Both the position numbers and the translations under genes were made by a program. Shown here one piece after another: positions 1-9,154 of a stretch of 64,000 bases of DNA. The stretch spans positions 1 to 64,000 of the forward strand of contig JBKBNP010000010.1 of assembly GCA_046295215.1 (NCBI GenBank), read 5' to 3'. Origin of the DNA: Szabonella sp046295215. Lineage in GTDB: Bacteria > Pseudomonadota > Alphaproteobacteria > Rhodobacterales > Rhodobacteraceae. The notes beneath the pieces are model-generated. The model was not told where the DNA came from and did no database searches. It worked only from the letters and a program-made list of their open reading frames with translations. Numbering within the stretch: position 1 is the first letter of the stretch; each line of letters starts with the position of its first letter.

Positions 1-61
1 AACGCGACAACCGTATCCTTCGTCATGTGGCATATCCTTTTCTCTGCGAGAACTGCGGCGC

Positions 62-514
62 GTGAACAACGCCTTGATATGCCACCCAATCCCCCCGTCA
101 CCAACTTTCAGCTATAGCTCGTCGGCCTTTGCGGCAGGGTTTCTGGGCATCCCCAACCTGCTGGCCGGACGGCTGTCCGCAGGGCATCACAGCTTCGAGA
201 TGGAGTCAGGCCCGGTGTTCCGCATGGCCGGTCAGGCACCGGTGGCAGGAGACTCCTTTCTGGCCCTGCGCCCCGAGGTGGTCGCGATTTCACCCACCGC
301 CCCGGATGAGGGCGCGAACCGGTTGGCCGGGCGCGTCCAGATCATGACCTATCACGGCGCGGCGGTGGAGTATCAGGTCCGGTCAGATGCCGGGCCGGTC
401 CTGACCGCAAGGGCCACGGCGCCGGGGCTGGGAGGGCCGGCATTGTTGCCGATGGGGACGCCCGTCTGGTTGCACTGGCAGCCATCGGCCGGGGTGATCG
501 TAACCAAGCACTGA
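62..514 (+). pseudogene. 3' remnant of a PotA-like ABC transporter ATPase (TOBE domain only)
   Basis: The product resembles only the tail of a spermidine/putrescine-type ATP-binding subunit. The segment around FAAGFLGIPNLLAGRL matches the junction after the ATPase domain, and a TOBE-like stretch starting at FLALRPEVV runs to the C terminus. The Walker A, signature and Walker B motifs are absent. The frame is open to the window edge, but the translation before residue 20 does not resemble an ATPase, so the upstream part is either lost or frameshifted. The GTG at 62 is nominal. It lies 17 bases before the dipeptidase gene on the same strand. A functional partial gene extending left of the window cannot be excluded. 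Confidence 0.5.
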
Positions 515-531
515 CAGTTTCGGGAAAGACA

Positions 532-1536
532 ATGATGAACCAGCATACCCTTCTTTCGGAGGCAGAGATCCTGCATGCCCGGCTGACCGTCATGGACGGC
601 CTGATCGTTTCGGATTTCGGGCCGGACGTGTTCCGCGACATGCGGAAGGGCGGTATCACCGCCGCCAACTGCACCTGCTGCATCTGGGAGGATTTCACCG
701 CCACGATGCGCAACATCATGCAGTGGAAGGCATGGTTCCGCGACCATTCCGACCTGATCCTGCAAGTCAGGACCACCGCCGACATCCGCCGCGCCAACGC
801 CGAGGGCAAGACCGGCATCATCCTGGGCTGGCAGAATGTCTCGGGGATGGAGGACCAGATCGGATACCTCTCTTTGTTCAGGGATCTGGGCGTCGGAATC
901 ATCCAGATGGCCTATAACACCCAGAACCTCGTTTCGACGGGCTGCTACGAATCCCGGGATGGCGGGCTGTCGGATTTCGGTCGCGAGGTCGTGGCGGAGA
1001 TGAACCGCCTTGGCATCCTGTGCGACCTGTCGCATGTCGGCCCGGCCAGCAGCCGGGACGTGATCCTCGCGTCCCGGCAACCCGTCGCCTATTCGCATTG
1101 CCTGCCTGCGGGGCTGAAGGCGCATCCGCGCAACAAGACGGATGAGGAGTTGCGCTTCATCATCGACCATGGCGGTTTCGTCGGGGTCACGATGTTCACG
1201 CCCTTTCTGGCGCGCGGGACGGATGCCACGGTCGAGGACTATGTCACCGCGATGGAATATGTCATTAACCTCTGCGGCGAGGAGCGTGTGGGCTATGGCA
1301 CCGATTTCACGCAAGGCCACGAGCAACCCTTTTTTGACTGGATCACCCATGACAAGGGCTATGCCCGCCGGCTGACCGATTTCGGCACGATCCGCAATCC
1401 GGCCGGGCTGGACACGATCGGCCAAACGGGTGCGCTGACGGAGGCCATGCTGCGGCGGGGCTGGCCCGAGGCGCGGATCGAACGGGTCATGGGCGAGAAC
1501 TGGGTCGCTTTGCTGCGCGAGGTGTGGGGGGCCTGA
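532..1536 (+). CDS. Peptidase M19 (membrane dipeptidase-like) family protein
   Basis: A 334-residue protein of the renal-dipeptidase fold. The motifs LSHVG and YSHC supply the two histidines of the second zinc site. The usual HxD near the N terminus (DGHND in the family) is replaced by DGLIV, and the usual bridging glutamate lies where the sequence reads GWQN. Three of five metal ligands therefore appear changed, and the reaction may not be ordinary dipeptide hydrolysis. From memory, this subfamily occurs in other bacteria near dimethylglycine and sarcosine catabolism genes. That fits the neighbourhood but does not prove a role. It converges on the TRAP operon; the 165 bases between them hold nothing recognisable. 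Confidence 0.85.
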   Translation: MMNQHTLLSEAEILHARLTVMDGLIVSDFGPDVFRDMRKGGITAANCTCCIWEDFTATMRNIMQWKAWFRDHSDLILQVRTTADIRRANAEGKTGIILGWQNVSGMEDQIGYLSLFRDLGVGIIQMAYNTQNLVSTGCYESRDGGLSDFGREVVAEMNRLGILCDLSHVGPASSRDVILASRQPVAYSHCLPAGLKAHPRNKTDEELRFIIDHGGFVGVTMFTPFLARGTDATVEDYVTAMEYVINLCGEERVGYGTDFTQGHEQPFFDWITHDKGYARRLTDFGTIRNPAGLDTIGQTGALTEAMLRRGWPEARIERVMGENWVALLREVWGA

Positions 1537-1701
1537 CTGGTCCTGGTTGGCACCGGAATCGTGAAGGTCCGGATGCGGGGCGCTGTTGGCTGGCGGGCGA
1601 GGGTCAACCGATGAACCGCAGGCGGCGGCCACATGCCCCTCCACAGCCGCAAGGGCCGGTGTGTGCAGCATCAACGGGTCGGGACCGCCGCTCCCGGATT
1701 T

Positions 1702-3006
1702 TCAGCGATACATGAGGTTTGGCAGGAAGGTCACAAGCTGCGGAAAGATCACGAACAGGATGATCGACCCAAGCAGGATCAGCAGGAAAGGCAGGGTATC
1801 ACGGGTGATCTCGCCGATACCACGCCCGGTCAGAGATTTCAGCACGATCAGGTTGAAACCGACCGGGGGCGTGATCTGCGCAATCTCGATCACGATGACC
1901 ACATAGATGCCGAACCAGATCAGGTCGATCCCCGCCGCCTGCACCATCGGCAGCACCACCGAACTGGACAGGACAAGAATCGAGATCCCCTCCAGAAAGC
2001 AACCGAGGATCAGGAAGAACACCGTGAGAACCAGCAGCAGCGCAACCGGCGAAAGGTTCATTGCATCGACCCAGGAGGCGGTGATGCGCGGAATGTCCGC
2101 AAAACCGACCGCGACCGACAGGCTTGCGGCCGTCGCGATGATGAAGGCGATCATGCAGGAAATCCGGGTCGCCGACAAAAGGCTTTCCATCAGCATCCGG
2201 CGGTTCAGCGTGCCGTTGAGAAGGGCGAGCAGGAGCGCGCCAAGGATGCCGATGGAGGCGGCCTCGGTCGGGGTGGCGATCCCACGATAGATCGACCCGA
2301 TGATGGCCACGATCAGCAGCACGACCGGGATCAGGTCTTTCGAGGCGCGGATCTTCTCGATGAAGGACATCTTTGGTGGCATTTCACCGCGCTTGGCGGG
2401 GTTCAGCCAGGACCAGAGCGCGATATAGCCGGAGAAGAGACAGATCAGCACCAGCCCCGGCACGATGCCCGCAATGAACAGGCGCGCAACCGATTGCTGT
2501 GCCACGACGCCATAGACGATCATGATGATCGAGGGCGGAATCAGCAGTCCGAAGGTTCCCGCTCCGGCCAGCGAGCCCACCATCATGCGGTGGTCATAGC
2601 CGCGTTTGCGCAGTTCCGGCACCGTCATGCGCCCGACCGTGGCACAGGTGACAGCGGAGGAGCCGGAGACCGCCGCCATCACGCCGCAGCCGACGACATT
2701 GACATGCAGATGCCCGCCCGGCAGCCAGCCGACCCAGGGCGACAGCCCCTTGAACAGATTGGCCGACAGGCCCGACCGCATCAGGATCTCGCCCATCCAG
2801 ATGAACAGCGGCAAGGCCGTCAGCGCCCAGTTCCAGCTTGCATCCCACATGGTTGCAGACAGGATCGACCCCGGATCAAGCGGCGTGAAGAACAGGAACA
2901 TCACGACCGAAACCGCCAGAAGCGACAGCGCGATCCAGACGCCGGACCCCAGCAGGACGAGAAGGCTCAGTGCAAGCACGAGCCCGGCAAGGGCGATCCC
3001 GTCCAT
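1702..3006 (-). CDS. dctM: TRAP transporter large permease subunit (DctM)
   Basis: A 434-residue integral membrane protein with the hydrophobic multi-helix pattern of the TRAP large permease. Conserved landmarks include GSSAVTCATVG and LIPPSIIMIVYG. It carries out sodium-coupled import of an organic acid delivered by the periplasmic DctP. The start is placed at the ATG at 3006 (MDGIALAGL), because the 45 residues upstream in the same frame are antisense-like and overlap dctQ. It follows dctQ by 5 bases and is the last gene of the hyuA-hyuB-dctPQM operon. The substrate is not shown by the sequence; the hydantoinase genes suggest a cyclic amide or its product. Confidence 0.93.
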   Translation of the reverse strand: MDGIALAGLVLALSLLVLLGSGVWIALSLLAVSVVMFLFFTPLDPGSILSATMWDASWNWALTALPLFIWMGEILMRSGLSANLFKGLSPWVGWLPGGHLHVNVVGCGVMAAVSGSSAVTCATVGRMTVPELRKRGYDHRMMVGSLAGAGTFGLLIPPSIIMIVYGVVAQQSVARLFIAGIVPGLVLICLFSGYIALWSWLNPAKRGEMPPKMSFIEKIRASKDLIPVVLLIVAIIGSIYRGIATPTEAASIGILGALLLALLNGTLNRRMLMESLLSATRISCMIAFIIATAASLSVAVGFADIPRITASWVDAMNLSPVALLLVLTVFFLILGCFLEGISILVLSSSVVLPMVQAAGIDLIWFGIYVVIVIEIAQITPPVGFNLIVLKSLTGRGIGEITRDTLPFLLILLGSIILFVIFPQLVTFLPNLMYR

Positions 3007-3011
3007 TCCGG

Positions 3012-3521
3012 TCACTCCGCCGTGCTGTCGATGTTGGACTCGTATCCGGGCGGGCGGCCAGTCAGGACCAGCGTCGCCTGCTCGATGATGCCGATGCACA
3101 TGACCGCAAGCCCGACCGCGACCGCAGTTTGCGGAATCCACAGCGGAACCGCCATCATGCCGGGGCTGAGATCACCGAAGCGATAGGTTTCCAGCGTGAA
3201 GAGCGTCATCTGCAACGCCGCATAGAAGGTGATGCCGATACCGACCGCACAGCACCACAACTCCACCCATCGGGTGACGCGCTTCGGGACCACATTTGGC
3301 AGGATGGTGATGCGCACATGCCCGCCATTGACGAAGGTATAGGCCAGCGCGAGGAAGGTCGAAGCGGCAAGGAAGAATCCCGAAATCTCGGTCGTTTCCA
3401 CCGCGCGGCCCATCTGGCGCGCGATGATCTGGGCCAGCGTGGCCACCGCTATGGCCGCCAGAAAGAATGCCGCAGCATAGCCGCAGACCAGATACAGACG
3501 ATGGATGAGCGACCTCAGCAT
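3012..3521 (-). CDS. dctQ: TRAP transporter small permease subunit (DctQ)
   Basis: A 169-residue protein with four predicted membrane helices, matching the length and layout of the TRAP small permease. Family-like features include the early helix ending in QIIARQMGR and the following ALAYTFVNGGHVRI segment. It pairs with DctM in the inner membrane. It sits between dctP (71 bases upstream) and dctM (5 bases downstream) on the same strand. Confidence 0.9.
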   Translation of the reverse strand: MLRSLIHRLYLVCGYAAAFFLAAIAVATLAQIIARQMGRAVETTEISGFFLAASTFLALAYTFVNGGHVRITILPNVVPKRVTRWVELWCCAVGIGITFYAALQMTLFTLETYRFGDLSPGMMAVPLWIPQTAVAVGLAVMCIGIIEQATLVLTGRPPGYESNIDSTAE

Positions 3522-3592
3522 TGTTTGGACTCCGCAAATGACAAGGAAAATGGCCGGGACAGAAGCCCCGGCCAGCGCGATGCGTGGTCAGC

Positions 3593-4579
3593 CTATTGTG
3601 TCATCGCCTGGTAGGCCTCGATCACCGCAAGCTCTTCGGGGCCGACATCCGCGCTCCATTCTTCCATCATCTGCACGCCGATCGCCGCGAGCCTGGCCTG
3701 AAGTTCCGGCGAGGCATCGGATACGGTCATGCCGTTCTCCTCCAGCCTGCGCCGCGTCACGTCCCCGGCCTCCTGGCTCAGGGTCCAAGCGGTTTCGGTG
3801 GCCTTTTCCCCGGCAGCAATCACCACCGCCTGCAATTCCGGCGACAGGCGCTGCAAGACGCGTTCATTGATGATGATGGCATTCTTGTTGTGCATCGACC
3901 CGGTATAGGTGAAATGCGAGGCATAATCCCACGCCTGAATATCATTGCCGGTCTGCGCCGAGGTGAACAGCGACTCGATCAGGCCGGTGGAAAACGCCTG
4001 CGGAATTTCCGCGAAAGGCAGGATCGTTGCCTGAAAACCCAGCAATTCGCCCATGCGTTGCGTCGCCGGTGAATAGATGCGCAGTTTCACCCCTGCGAAT
4101 TCCGACCCGTCAGTGACCGGAAACTTGGTATAGAACCCCTGCCCCGGCCAGGGCATGTAGCTGAGGATCTTCACCCCCGCATCCCCGAACACCTTGTCGA
4201 ACCACGGCTTTTGCGCCTCCATCAGACGGTGGGCCGCGTCGTAGTCTCCGGCCACGTTCGGCAGGCTGTCCACGGTGAACATCGGGTTTTCATTGCCATA
4301 GACGCCAAAGCGGATCTCGCCGAGCTGGATCTGGCCCGACTGCACTGCGCGGCGGATCGCGTCGAGCTTGATCAGCTCGCCATTGGGGCGCAGGTCGATG
4401 GTCAACTCACCGTTGGAGGCGGTTTCCACCTCCGAGATGAATTGCCGGATGGTCTTGGTGAAGAAACTGTCCTCGGGATAGCCCGAAGCCATCACCCATT
4501 TGGTCTGGGCCGAGGCGGCGGTTGCGGCCAGCAGCAATGCGGCAACGGATGTGCCGAGTTTTGCGAAAAAGGTCATCAT
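3593..4579 (-). CDS. dctP: TRAP transporter periplasmic solute-binding protein (DctP)
   Basis: A 328-residue DctP-family extracytoplasmic receptor. Residues 1-24 form a clear signal peptide with the cleavage site after ASA. The interior has the family motif around AGVKLRIYSPATQRMGELLG, including the arginine that usually binds a substrate carboxylate. The family binds mostly carboxylate-bearing ligands. The position directly behind hyuB suggests that the ligand feeds the hydantoinase. A start at the second ATG (MTFF) is equally possible. Confidence 0.93.
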   Translation of the reverse strand: MMTFFAKLGTSVAALLLAATAASAQTKWVMASGYPEDSFFTKTIRQFISEVETASNGELTIDLRPNGELIKLDAIRRAVQSGQIQLGEIRFGVYGNENPMFTVDSLPNVAGDYDAAHRLMEAQKPWFDKVFGDAGVKILSYMPWPGQGFYTKFPVTDGSEFAGVKLRIYSPATQRMGELLGFQATILPFAEIPQAFSTGLIESLFTSAQTGNDIQAWDYASHFTYTGSMHNKNAIIINERVLQRLSPELQAVVIAAGEKATETAWTLSQEAGDVTRRRLEENGMTVSDASPELQARLAAIGVQMMEEWSADVGPEELAVIEAYQAMTQ

Positions 4580-4672
4580 ACTCTCCTTGTTGGGGTTCTG
4601 TCGGTGGGTTTGGCGCGGCTTTCCCCGATCTTGCGCCGGGGCTCTGCCTCGTCTTGGTTGCGCGGCTGGATG

Positions 4673-6379
4673 TCAGAAAACCTCCCCCAGCCGGGCACGG
4701 TTCAGCACGGTTTCGATTTCGACGGTATCAAGACCGTAATATGCCTGCGCAAACTCGGCGGTGATATAGCCAAGCGCCAGATCGCGCCGCACAAGGTCGG
4801 GCGCACGGTCCGAGGGCTGCCCATAGCCCGCCCCGCCCGGAAAGCCGAGGATCACCCGCGCGCCTTCGGGCACGAATTGCTTGCCCTTCCCCTTCATTGC
4901 GGCGCCATCGCTGCGGATGATCGTGGTCGGCGCACCGTCGCTGCCGCCCGCACGCCCGCGCGCGGGGTGGCCCACACGGTCCAGCATGGCCTGAAAGTCG
5001 AATTCCTGACCCTCCCGCGCGCCAACCTCCATATGCTGGCCCAGCCCGCCGCGGAACTGCCCCGCCCCGCCGGAATCGGGCCGAAGCTCCTTGCGCCAGA
5101 TCAGCACGGGTCCGACCTGTTCAGTCGCCTCCACCGGCATGGTCATCACGCCCGAGGGAAAGGCCGTCGCGTTCATGCCGTCCACCCCCGGCCGCGCACC
5201 CGATCCGCCTGAATTGAAGGTCAGGATCTCTGCCCGCCTTGCCCCGGCCCGCCGTGCCGCCTCGGAGGCCGGACGCAGCGAGACCTGGAAATTGCACAGG
5301 CTCCCCGCGCCTTCGGCCGGAACGGTTTCGGGCAGCAGCCTGTCCAGCGCGTCATAGACCGTATCGGGGATCATGTGGCCGATGATATGGCGCAGTGCCA
5401 CCGGGGCCGGATGCAGCGCATGGACGATGGAGTTTTCAGGGGCCACGATCTCGAACGGCGCGAGGGACGCGGCATTGTTCGGGATCTCGGGTGCGATCGC
5501 GCATTTCAGCGCATAGCAGGTATAGGCCTTGGTATAGACCAGCGGCACGTTGATGCCCTTCTTGTCCAGACCCGAGGTTCCCGCCCAATCGGCAAGGATG
5601 CGGTCCTTCTCGATGCTGATGCGCACGGCCAGATCCACGGGCCGGTCGAACCCGTCGATCCGCATATGCCCGCTGGCCGCACCGGGACGCAGGGCATTGA
5701 TACGTTCCAGTGTCGCGCGACGGGAACTGTCGAGGATGAAGGTGGAAATTCCCGCAAGATCGGCAAGGCCGAACTCCTCCATCATGTCGATCAGGCGGCG
5801 ATGGCCGACCTCGTTGCAGGCGGCCAGTGCGTAGATGTCACCCACCAGTTGATCGGGTTCACGCACATTGCCACGGATGATGCGGATCAGCGTCTGGTCC
5901 ACCCTGCCTTCGGCAAAGAGCTTCAGGATGGGGATATAGAGCCCCTCCTCATAGACCGAATTGCCATCCGCCCCGAAGCCCCGCCCGCCAATATCAACGA
6001 TATGCGCGGTGCAGGCAAAGAACCCCACCATCCTGCCACGATGGAAGGACGGAGAAACCATCGTGATGTCATGCAGATGGCCGGTGCCCTCCCAGGGGTC
6101 GTTGGTGATGTAGACATCGCCCTCAAGAATGTTCTCCCGCCCGATCCGGCGGATGAAATGCGGCACCGCATCGGCCATTGCGTTGACATGGCCCGGCGTG
6201 CCGGTGACGGCCTGCGCCAGCATCTCGCCCGCCGCATTGTAAACCCCGGCCGACAGATCCCCCGCCTCGCGAACGCTGGTGGAAAACGAGGTGCGCACCA
6301 GCGCCTGCGCCTGTTCCTCCACCACGGAAATCAGGCGGTTCCACATCACCTGTGCGGCGACCTTGCCCAGTTCAGACAT
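4673..6379 (-). CDS. hyuB: Hydantoinase B / oxoprolinase family subunit
   Basis: A 568-residue protein of the HyuB (N-methylhydantoinase beta) family, which with HyuA performs ATP-dependent opening of hydantoin or oxoproline rings. Diagnostic segments are TSFSTSVREAGDLSAGVY near the N terminus, NDPWEGTGHLHD around residue 95, and the glycine-rich RGGLGQHMEV toward the end. The start was set at MSELGK (6379), because its ATG overlaps the hyuA stop in the arrangement ATGTCTGA, a sign of translational coupling. The longer 5' reading frame is antisense to hyuA. The operon continues into dctP 93 bases downstream. Confidence 0.92.
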   Translation of the reverse strand: MSELGKVAAQVMWNRLISVVEEQAQALVRTSFSTSVREAGDLSAGVYNAAGEMLAQAVTGTPGHVNAMADAVPHFIRRIGRENILEGDVYITNDPWEGTGHLHDITMVSPSFHRGRMVGFFACTAHIVDIGGRGFGADGNSVYEEGLYIPILKLFAEGRVDQTLIRIIRGNVREPDQLVGDIYALAACNEVGHRRLIDMMEEFGLADLAGISTFILDSSRRATLERINALRPGAASGHMRIDGFDRPVDLAVRISIEKDRILADWAGTSGLDKKGINVPLVYTKAYTCYALKCAIAPEIPNNAASLAPFEIVAPENSIVHALHPAPVALRHIIGHMIPDTVYDALDRLLPETVPAEGAGSLCNFQVSLRPASEAARRAGARRAEILTFNSGGSGARPGVDGMNATAFPSGVMTMPVEATEQVGPVLIWRKELRPDSGGAGQFRGGLGQHMEVGAREGQEFDFQAMLDRVGHPARGRAGGSDGAPTTIIRSDGAAMKGKGKQFVPEGARVILGFPGGAGYGQPSDRAPDLVRRDLALGYITAEFAQAYYGLDTVEIETVLNRARLGEVF

Positions 6380-8495
6380 GAGCGGCTTCCTTTTCATCCC
6401 TGGGTGCAGTCGGCGCTGTGGCCCTGATCCGGATATCAAGACAGCCATCGCCCTGCGCGACCAGCCTGCGGCTGGACGGCAGGACCACGGTGGTTTCGTC
6501 CTCCGTCACCACGGCGGGGCCGTCCAGCGTGGTGCCGGGCGTGAGGCTGTCCCGCAGCACGACCGCCGCATCGGTCATCCGGCCTGTTGCCGCATCGAAA
6601 AGCGCCCGCCTCGACGCCACCGGAACCGCTGGCCCCGGTGGCGGGGCGGCAACCGGCAGCACGGGTGCGGGTGCGGTAAAGGCATTCACTGACCAGACGG
6701 TGATTTCGGCATCCAGCCCTTCGACCGGACGACCGAAAAGCTTGGTATAGTCGGCCTCGAACAGCCGCAGGAAGGTTCCGGCATCCGGATCTGCCGCCTG
6801 TTCCAGGGTCAGCAGGATCGGGATTTCCCAGCCTTGCCCGGCATAGCGCATATAGACCTTCTGTTCGCTCAGAACCTCTGCCCCCCCGGCGCAGCCACGC
6901 ACGAAGCGCGTGGCCTCCTCCTGCAATTCGGCGAACAGCGCCCTGACGCGTGCGGCGTCGAAAGCCCCCATCTGCATGAAGACCGAGCGTGTCGCCTCGA
7001 AACTGAACGGCGCGCGCAGAAAACCGATGGCCGATCCGACCCCGGCCCCCGGTGGCACGAGGCACCGCGCGATCCCCAGCTTTTCGCAGAGCCGCCCGGC
7101 ATGCAGCGGAGCCGCGCCGCCAAAGGCAATCATCGTGTATTCCGACAGATCCTCGCCATTCTCGACCGCATGGACACGCGCGGCATTGGCCATGTTCTCA
7201 TCCACCACTTCCGCCAGCCCCCAGGCGGCCTCGGTCACCGGCATGGACAGGGGCGCCCCGAGACCCCTCTCCAGCGCGCTTTCCGCCGCGCCAGTATGCA
7301 GGGGGATCGAGCCACCGGCAAAATTGGCCGGATCAAGCTTGCCCAGAACCAGATCGGCATCGGTCACCGTCGGCCGCAGCCCGCCGCGCCCATAGCAGGC
7401 CGGTCCCGGTTCGGACCCCGCACTTTCCGGCCCGACCCGGATTTGCCCCATCCGGTCCACATGGGCGACGCTGCCACCGCCCGCGCCGATTTCCACCATG
7501 TCGATCACGGGGATCGAGATCGGCATGCCCGAGCCTTTCTTGAACCGGTAGCTGCGCGCCACCTCGAAGACCCGCGCGGTTTTCGGCGTCTGGCCCTTGA
7601 TGAGGCAGATCTTGGCGGTCGTGCCCCCCATGTCAAAGCTCAGCACCTTGTCCAGCCCGTGCCGCGCGGCAATGTCGGCGGCAAAGACCGCCCCCCCCGC
7701 AGGCCCGGATTCCACCAGCCGCACCGGAAATTCGGCAGCCGTCGCGATGTCGATGATCCCGCCGCCCGAATGCATCAGAAAGACCGGGCAGGCGGCACTT
7801 TCGGCGGCGAGACGCTGCGCCAGCCGTCCCAGATAGGATTTCATCAGGGGCTTGATATAGGCATTGGCAATCGTGGTGTTGAACCGCTCGTATTCGCGCA
7901 TCTGCGGCGACACTTCCGACGACAGCGAGATCATGACCCCCGGCAAACGCTGCGCGAGAATCGCGGCAATCCGCCGTTCGTGGCGGTCATTGACATAGGA
8001 ATGCAGCAGGCCGATCGCGATGCTTTCATAGCCGCCTTCTTCCAGCAGACCGGCCAGTGCCTCCACCTCGGCCTCGTCCAAGGGCACCAGAACCTGCCCC
8101 GTCGCGTCGATCCGTTCCGACACGACAAGCCGGCGGTTGCGCGGCAACAGGGGCTCGGGCAGCACGAGGTTCAGGTCATATTGTTCGAACCGGCTTTCGG
8201 TCCGCATCTCGATCACGTCGCGAAACCCCTTCGTGGTGATGAGCGCGGTCTTGGCCCCCCGCCGTTCGATCAGCGCATTGGTGGCCAGCGTGGTGCCATG
8301 AATGATCTGCGAGATGGCATCCGGCGTTGCCCCGGCCAGCGCGCAAACCCGGTGCATGCCTTCGATGATCGCTTTTTCGGGGGCCGCATAGGTTGTCAGC
8401 ACCTTGGTCGTATGGCGGGCCTTCCCCGTCTCCAGCACGAGATCGGTGAAGGTGCCGCCAATGTCGACCCCCAGGCGGAATGTCTCGGTTGTCAT
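6372..8495 (-). CDS. hyuA: Hydantoinase A / N-methylhydantoinase (ATP-hydrolysing) subunit
   Basis: A 707-residue HyuA-family protein with an ASKHA-type ATPase fold. The N-terminal GVDIGGTFTDLVLE phosphate loop, the HGTTLATNALIERRGAKTALITTKGFRD block and the FDMGGTTAK motif are all intact. The length is normal for the family. It is the first gene of a five-gene operon with hyuB and a TRAP importer, and a FadR-type GntR regulator is encoded just upstream on the same strand. The likely substrate is a hydantoin, oxoproline or related cyclic amide. If it is N-methylhydantoin, the product would lead to sarcosine, chemically close to the methylamine genes further along, but this is inference. Confidence 0.92.
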   Translation of the reverse strand: MTTETFRLGVDIGGTFTDLVLETGKARHTTKVLTTYAAPEKAIIEGMHRVCALAGATPDAISQIIHGTTLATNALIERRGAKTALITTKGFRDVIEMRTESRFEQYDLNLVLPEPLLPRNRRLVVSERIDATGQVLVPLDEAEVEALAGLLEEGGYESIAIGLLHSYVNDRHERRIAAILAQRLPGVMISLSSEVSPQMREYERFNTTIANAYIKPLMKSYLGRLAQRLAAESAACPVFLMHSGGGIIDIATAAEFPVRLVESGPAGGAVFAADIAARHGLDKVLSFDMGGTTAKICLIKGQTPKTARVFEVARSYRFKKGSGMPISIPVIDMVEIGAGGGSVAHVDRMGQIRVGPESAGSEPGPACYGRGGLRPTVTDADLVLGKLDPANFAGGSIPLHTGAAESALERGLGAPLSMPVTEAAWGLAEVVDENMANAARVHAVENGEDLSEYTMIAFGGAAPLHAGRLCEKLGIARCLVPPGAGVGSAIGFLRAPFSFEATRSVFMQMGAFDAARVRALFAELQEEATRFVRGCAGGAEVLSEQKVYMRYAGQGWEIPILLTLEQAADPDAGTFLRLFEADYTKLFGRPVEGLDAEITVWSVNAFTAPAPVLPVAAPPPGPAVPVASRRALFDAATGRMTDAAVVLRDSLTPGTTLDGPAVVTEDETTVVLPSSRRLVAQGDGCLDIRIRATAPTAPRDEKEAAHV

Positions 8496-8676
8496 GGCAT
8501 CCTCGTCAGAGTTTCAAATTCAGGATAGGCGCGGCGACAGGAAAACGGCAACTGTTCCCGTCCGCGCTGCGCGGAACAGGGCAGCGAAAGCCCTGTCTGC
8601 TGGTATGGGGCGGGTGATGCGTGGTCAGGGTCAATGGCGCAGAGCCCGCACAAGAAACGGTTTCGACCGCACATTT

Positions 8677-8802
8677 TCCAGCGCGTTTAAGAAAGGCTTC
8701 GGGATTGGCCTCCTCGACAAGCTTGCCCCTGTCCATGACGATCACCCGGTCGGCGAGCTTGCTGGCAAAGCCCGTTTCATGCGCGACACAGGGCATGGTC
8801 AT
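8677..8802 (-). pseudogene. Remnant of an amino-acid ABC transporter ATPase (GlnQ-like C-terminal part)
   Basis: About 42 codons read like the region just after the H-loop of a polar amino-acid ABC ATPase. The segment VAHETGFASKLADRVIVMD aligns by eye with the family's VTHEMGFARKVADRVIFMD, followed by GKLVEEANPEAFL. The Walker motifs and signature are missing, and the frame upstream switches to short-chain dehydrogenase remnants. The 160 bases between this fragment and hyuA show no further coding signal. This is a dead fragment, not an expressed gene. Confidence 0.65.
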
Positions 8803-8987
8803 GCCGTCACAGTGCGGCGCGCACGCATCTGCGGCAGCACAAACCGGGTCAGCCGGAGAGCGGCCTGAGGGTTGAAGCGCGATGTCTCCATCCCGGGGCA
8901 TTCGGCGGCACAGGCTGCCCGGTGCAGCGTGGTGGCGACCGACCGTCCAATGCCGCTTGTGGTGCCCACGACGAGAACCCGCTCCAT
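8799..8987 (-). pseudogene. Remnant of a short-chain dehydrogenase/reductase
   Basis: A 62-codon open frame begins VLVVGTTSGIGRSVATTLHRA, the NAD(P)-binding TGxxxGIG motif of SDR proteins. It then jumps to FNPQAALRLTRFVLPQMRAR, which belongs about 75 residues further along a normal SDR. The middle and the YxxxK catalytic half are gone, so the gene carries an internal deletion and is truncated. It abuts the ABC ATPase remnant with a few bases of overlap. The 167 bases between it and the GntR gene contain nothing I recognise. Confidence 0.65.
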
Positions 8988-9154
8988 AGTGCCTCCCTGG
9001 AAGATAGATCAAGGATGTCGCCCCGCTGCCCGCCGCAAAAGCAAGAAATGGCCGCAACAGAAAAGAACAGGTTTCCTGTTGCCGGGCAGATGAGACATGC
9101 CGGGCCGGTCACAGAACAAGAGTCTGCGGCCTCAGGACTGCGGTTCATGCCGGG

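Noticed and set aside
1633..3186. A 517-codon plus-strand frame opposite dctM/dctQ
   Set aside because: Extremely rich in Asp, Arg, His and Gln, as expected when hydrophobic genes are read in reverse; not a real protein.
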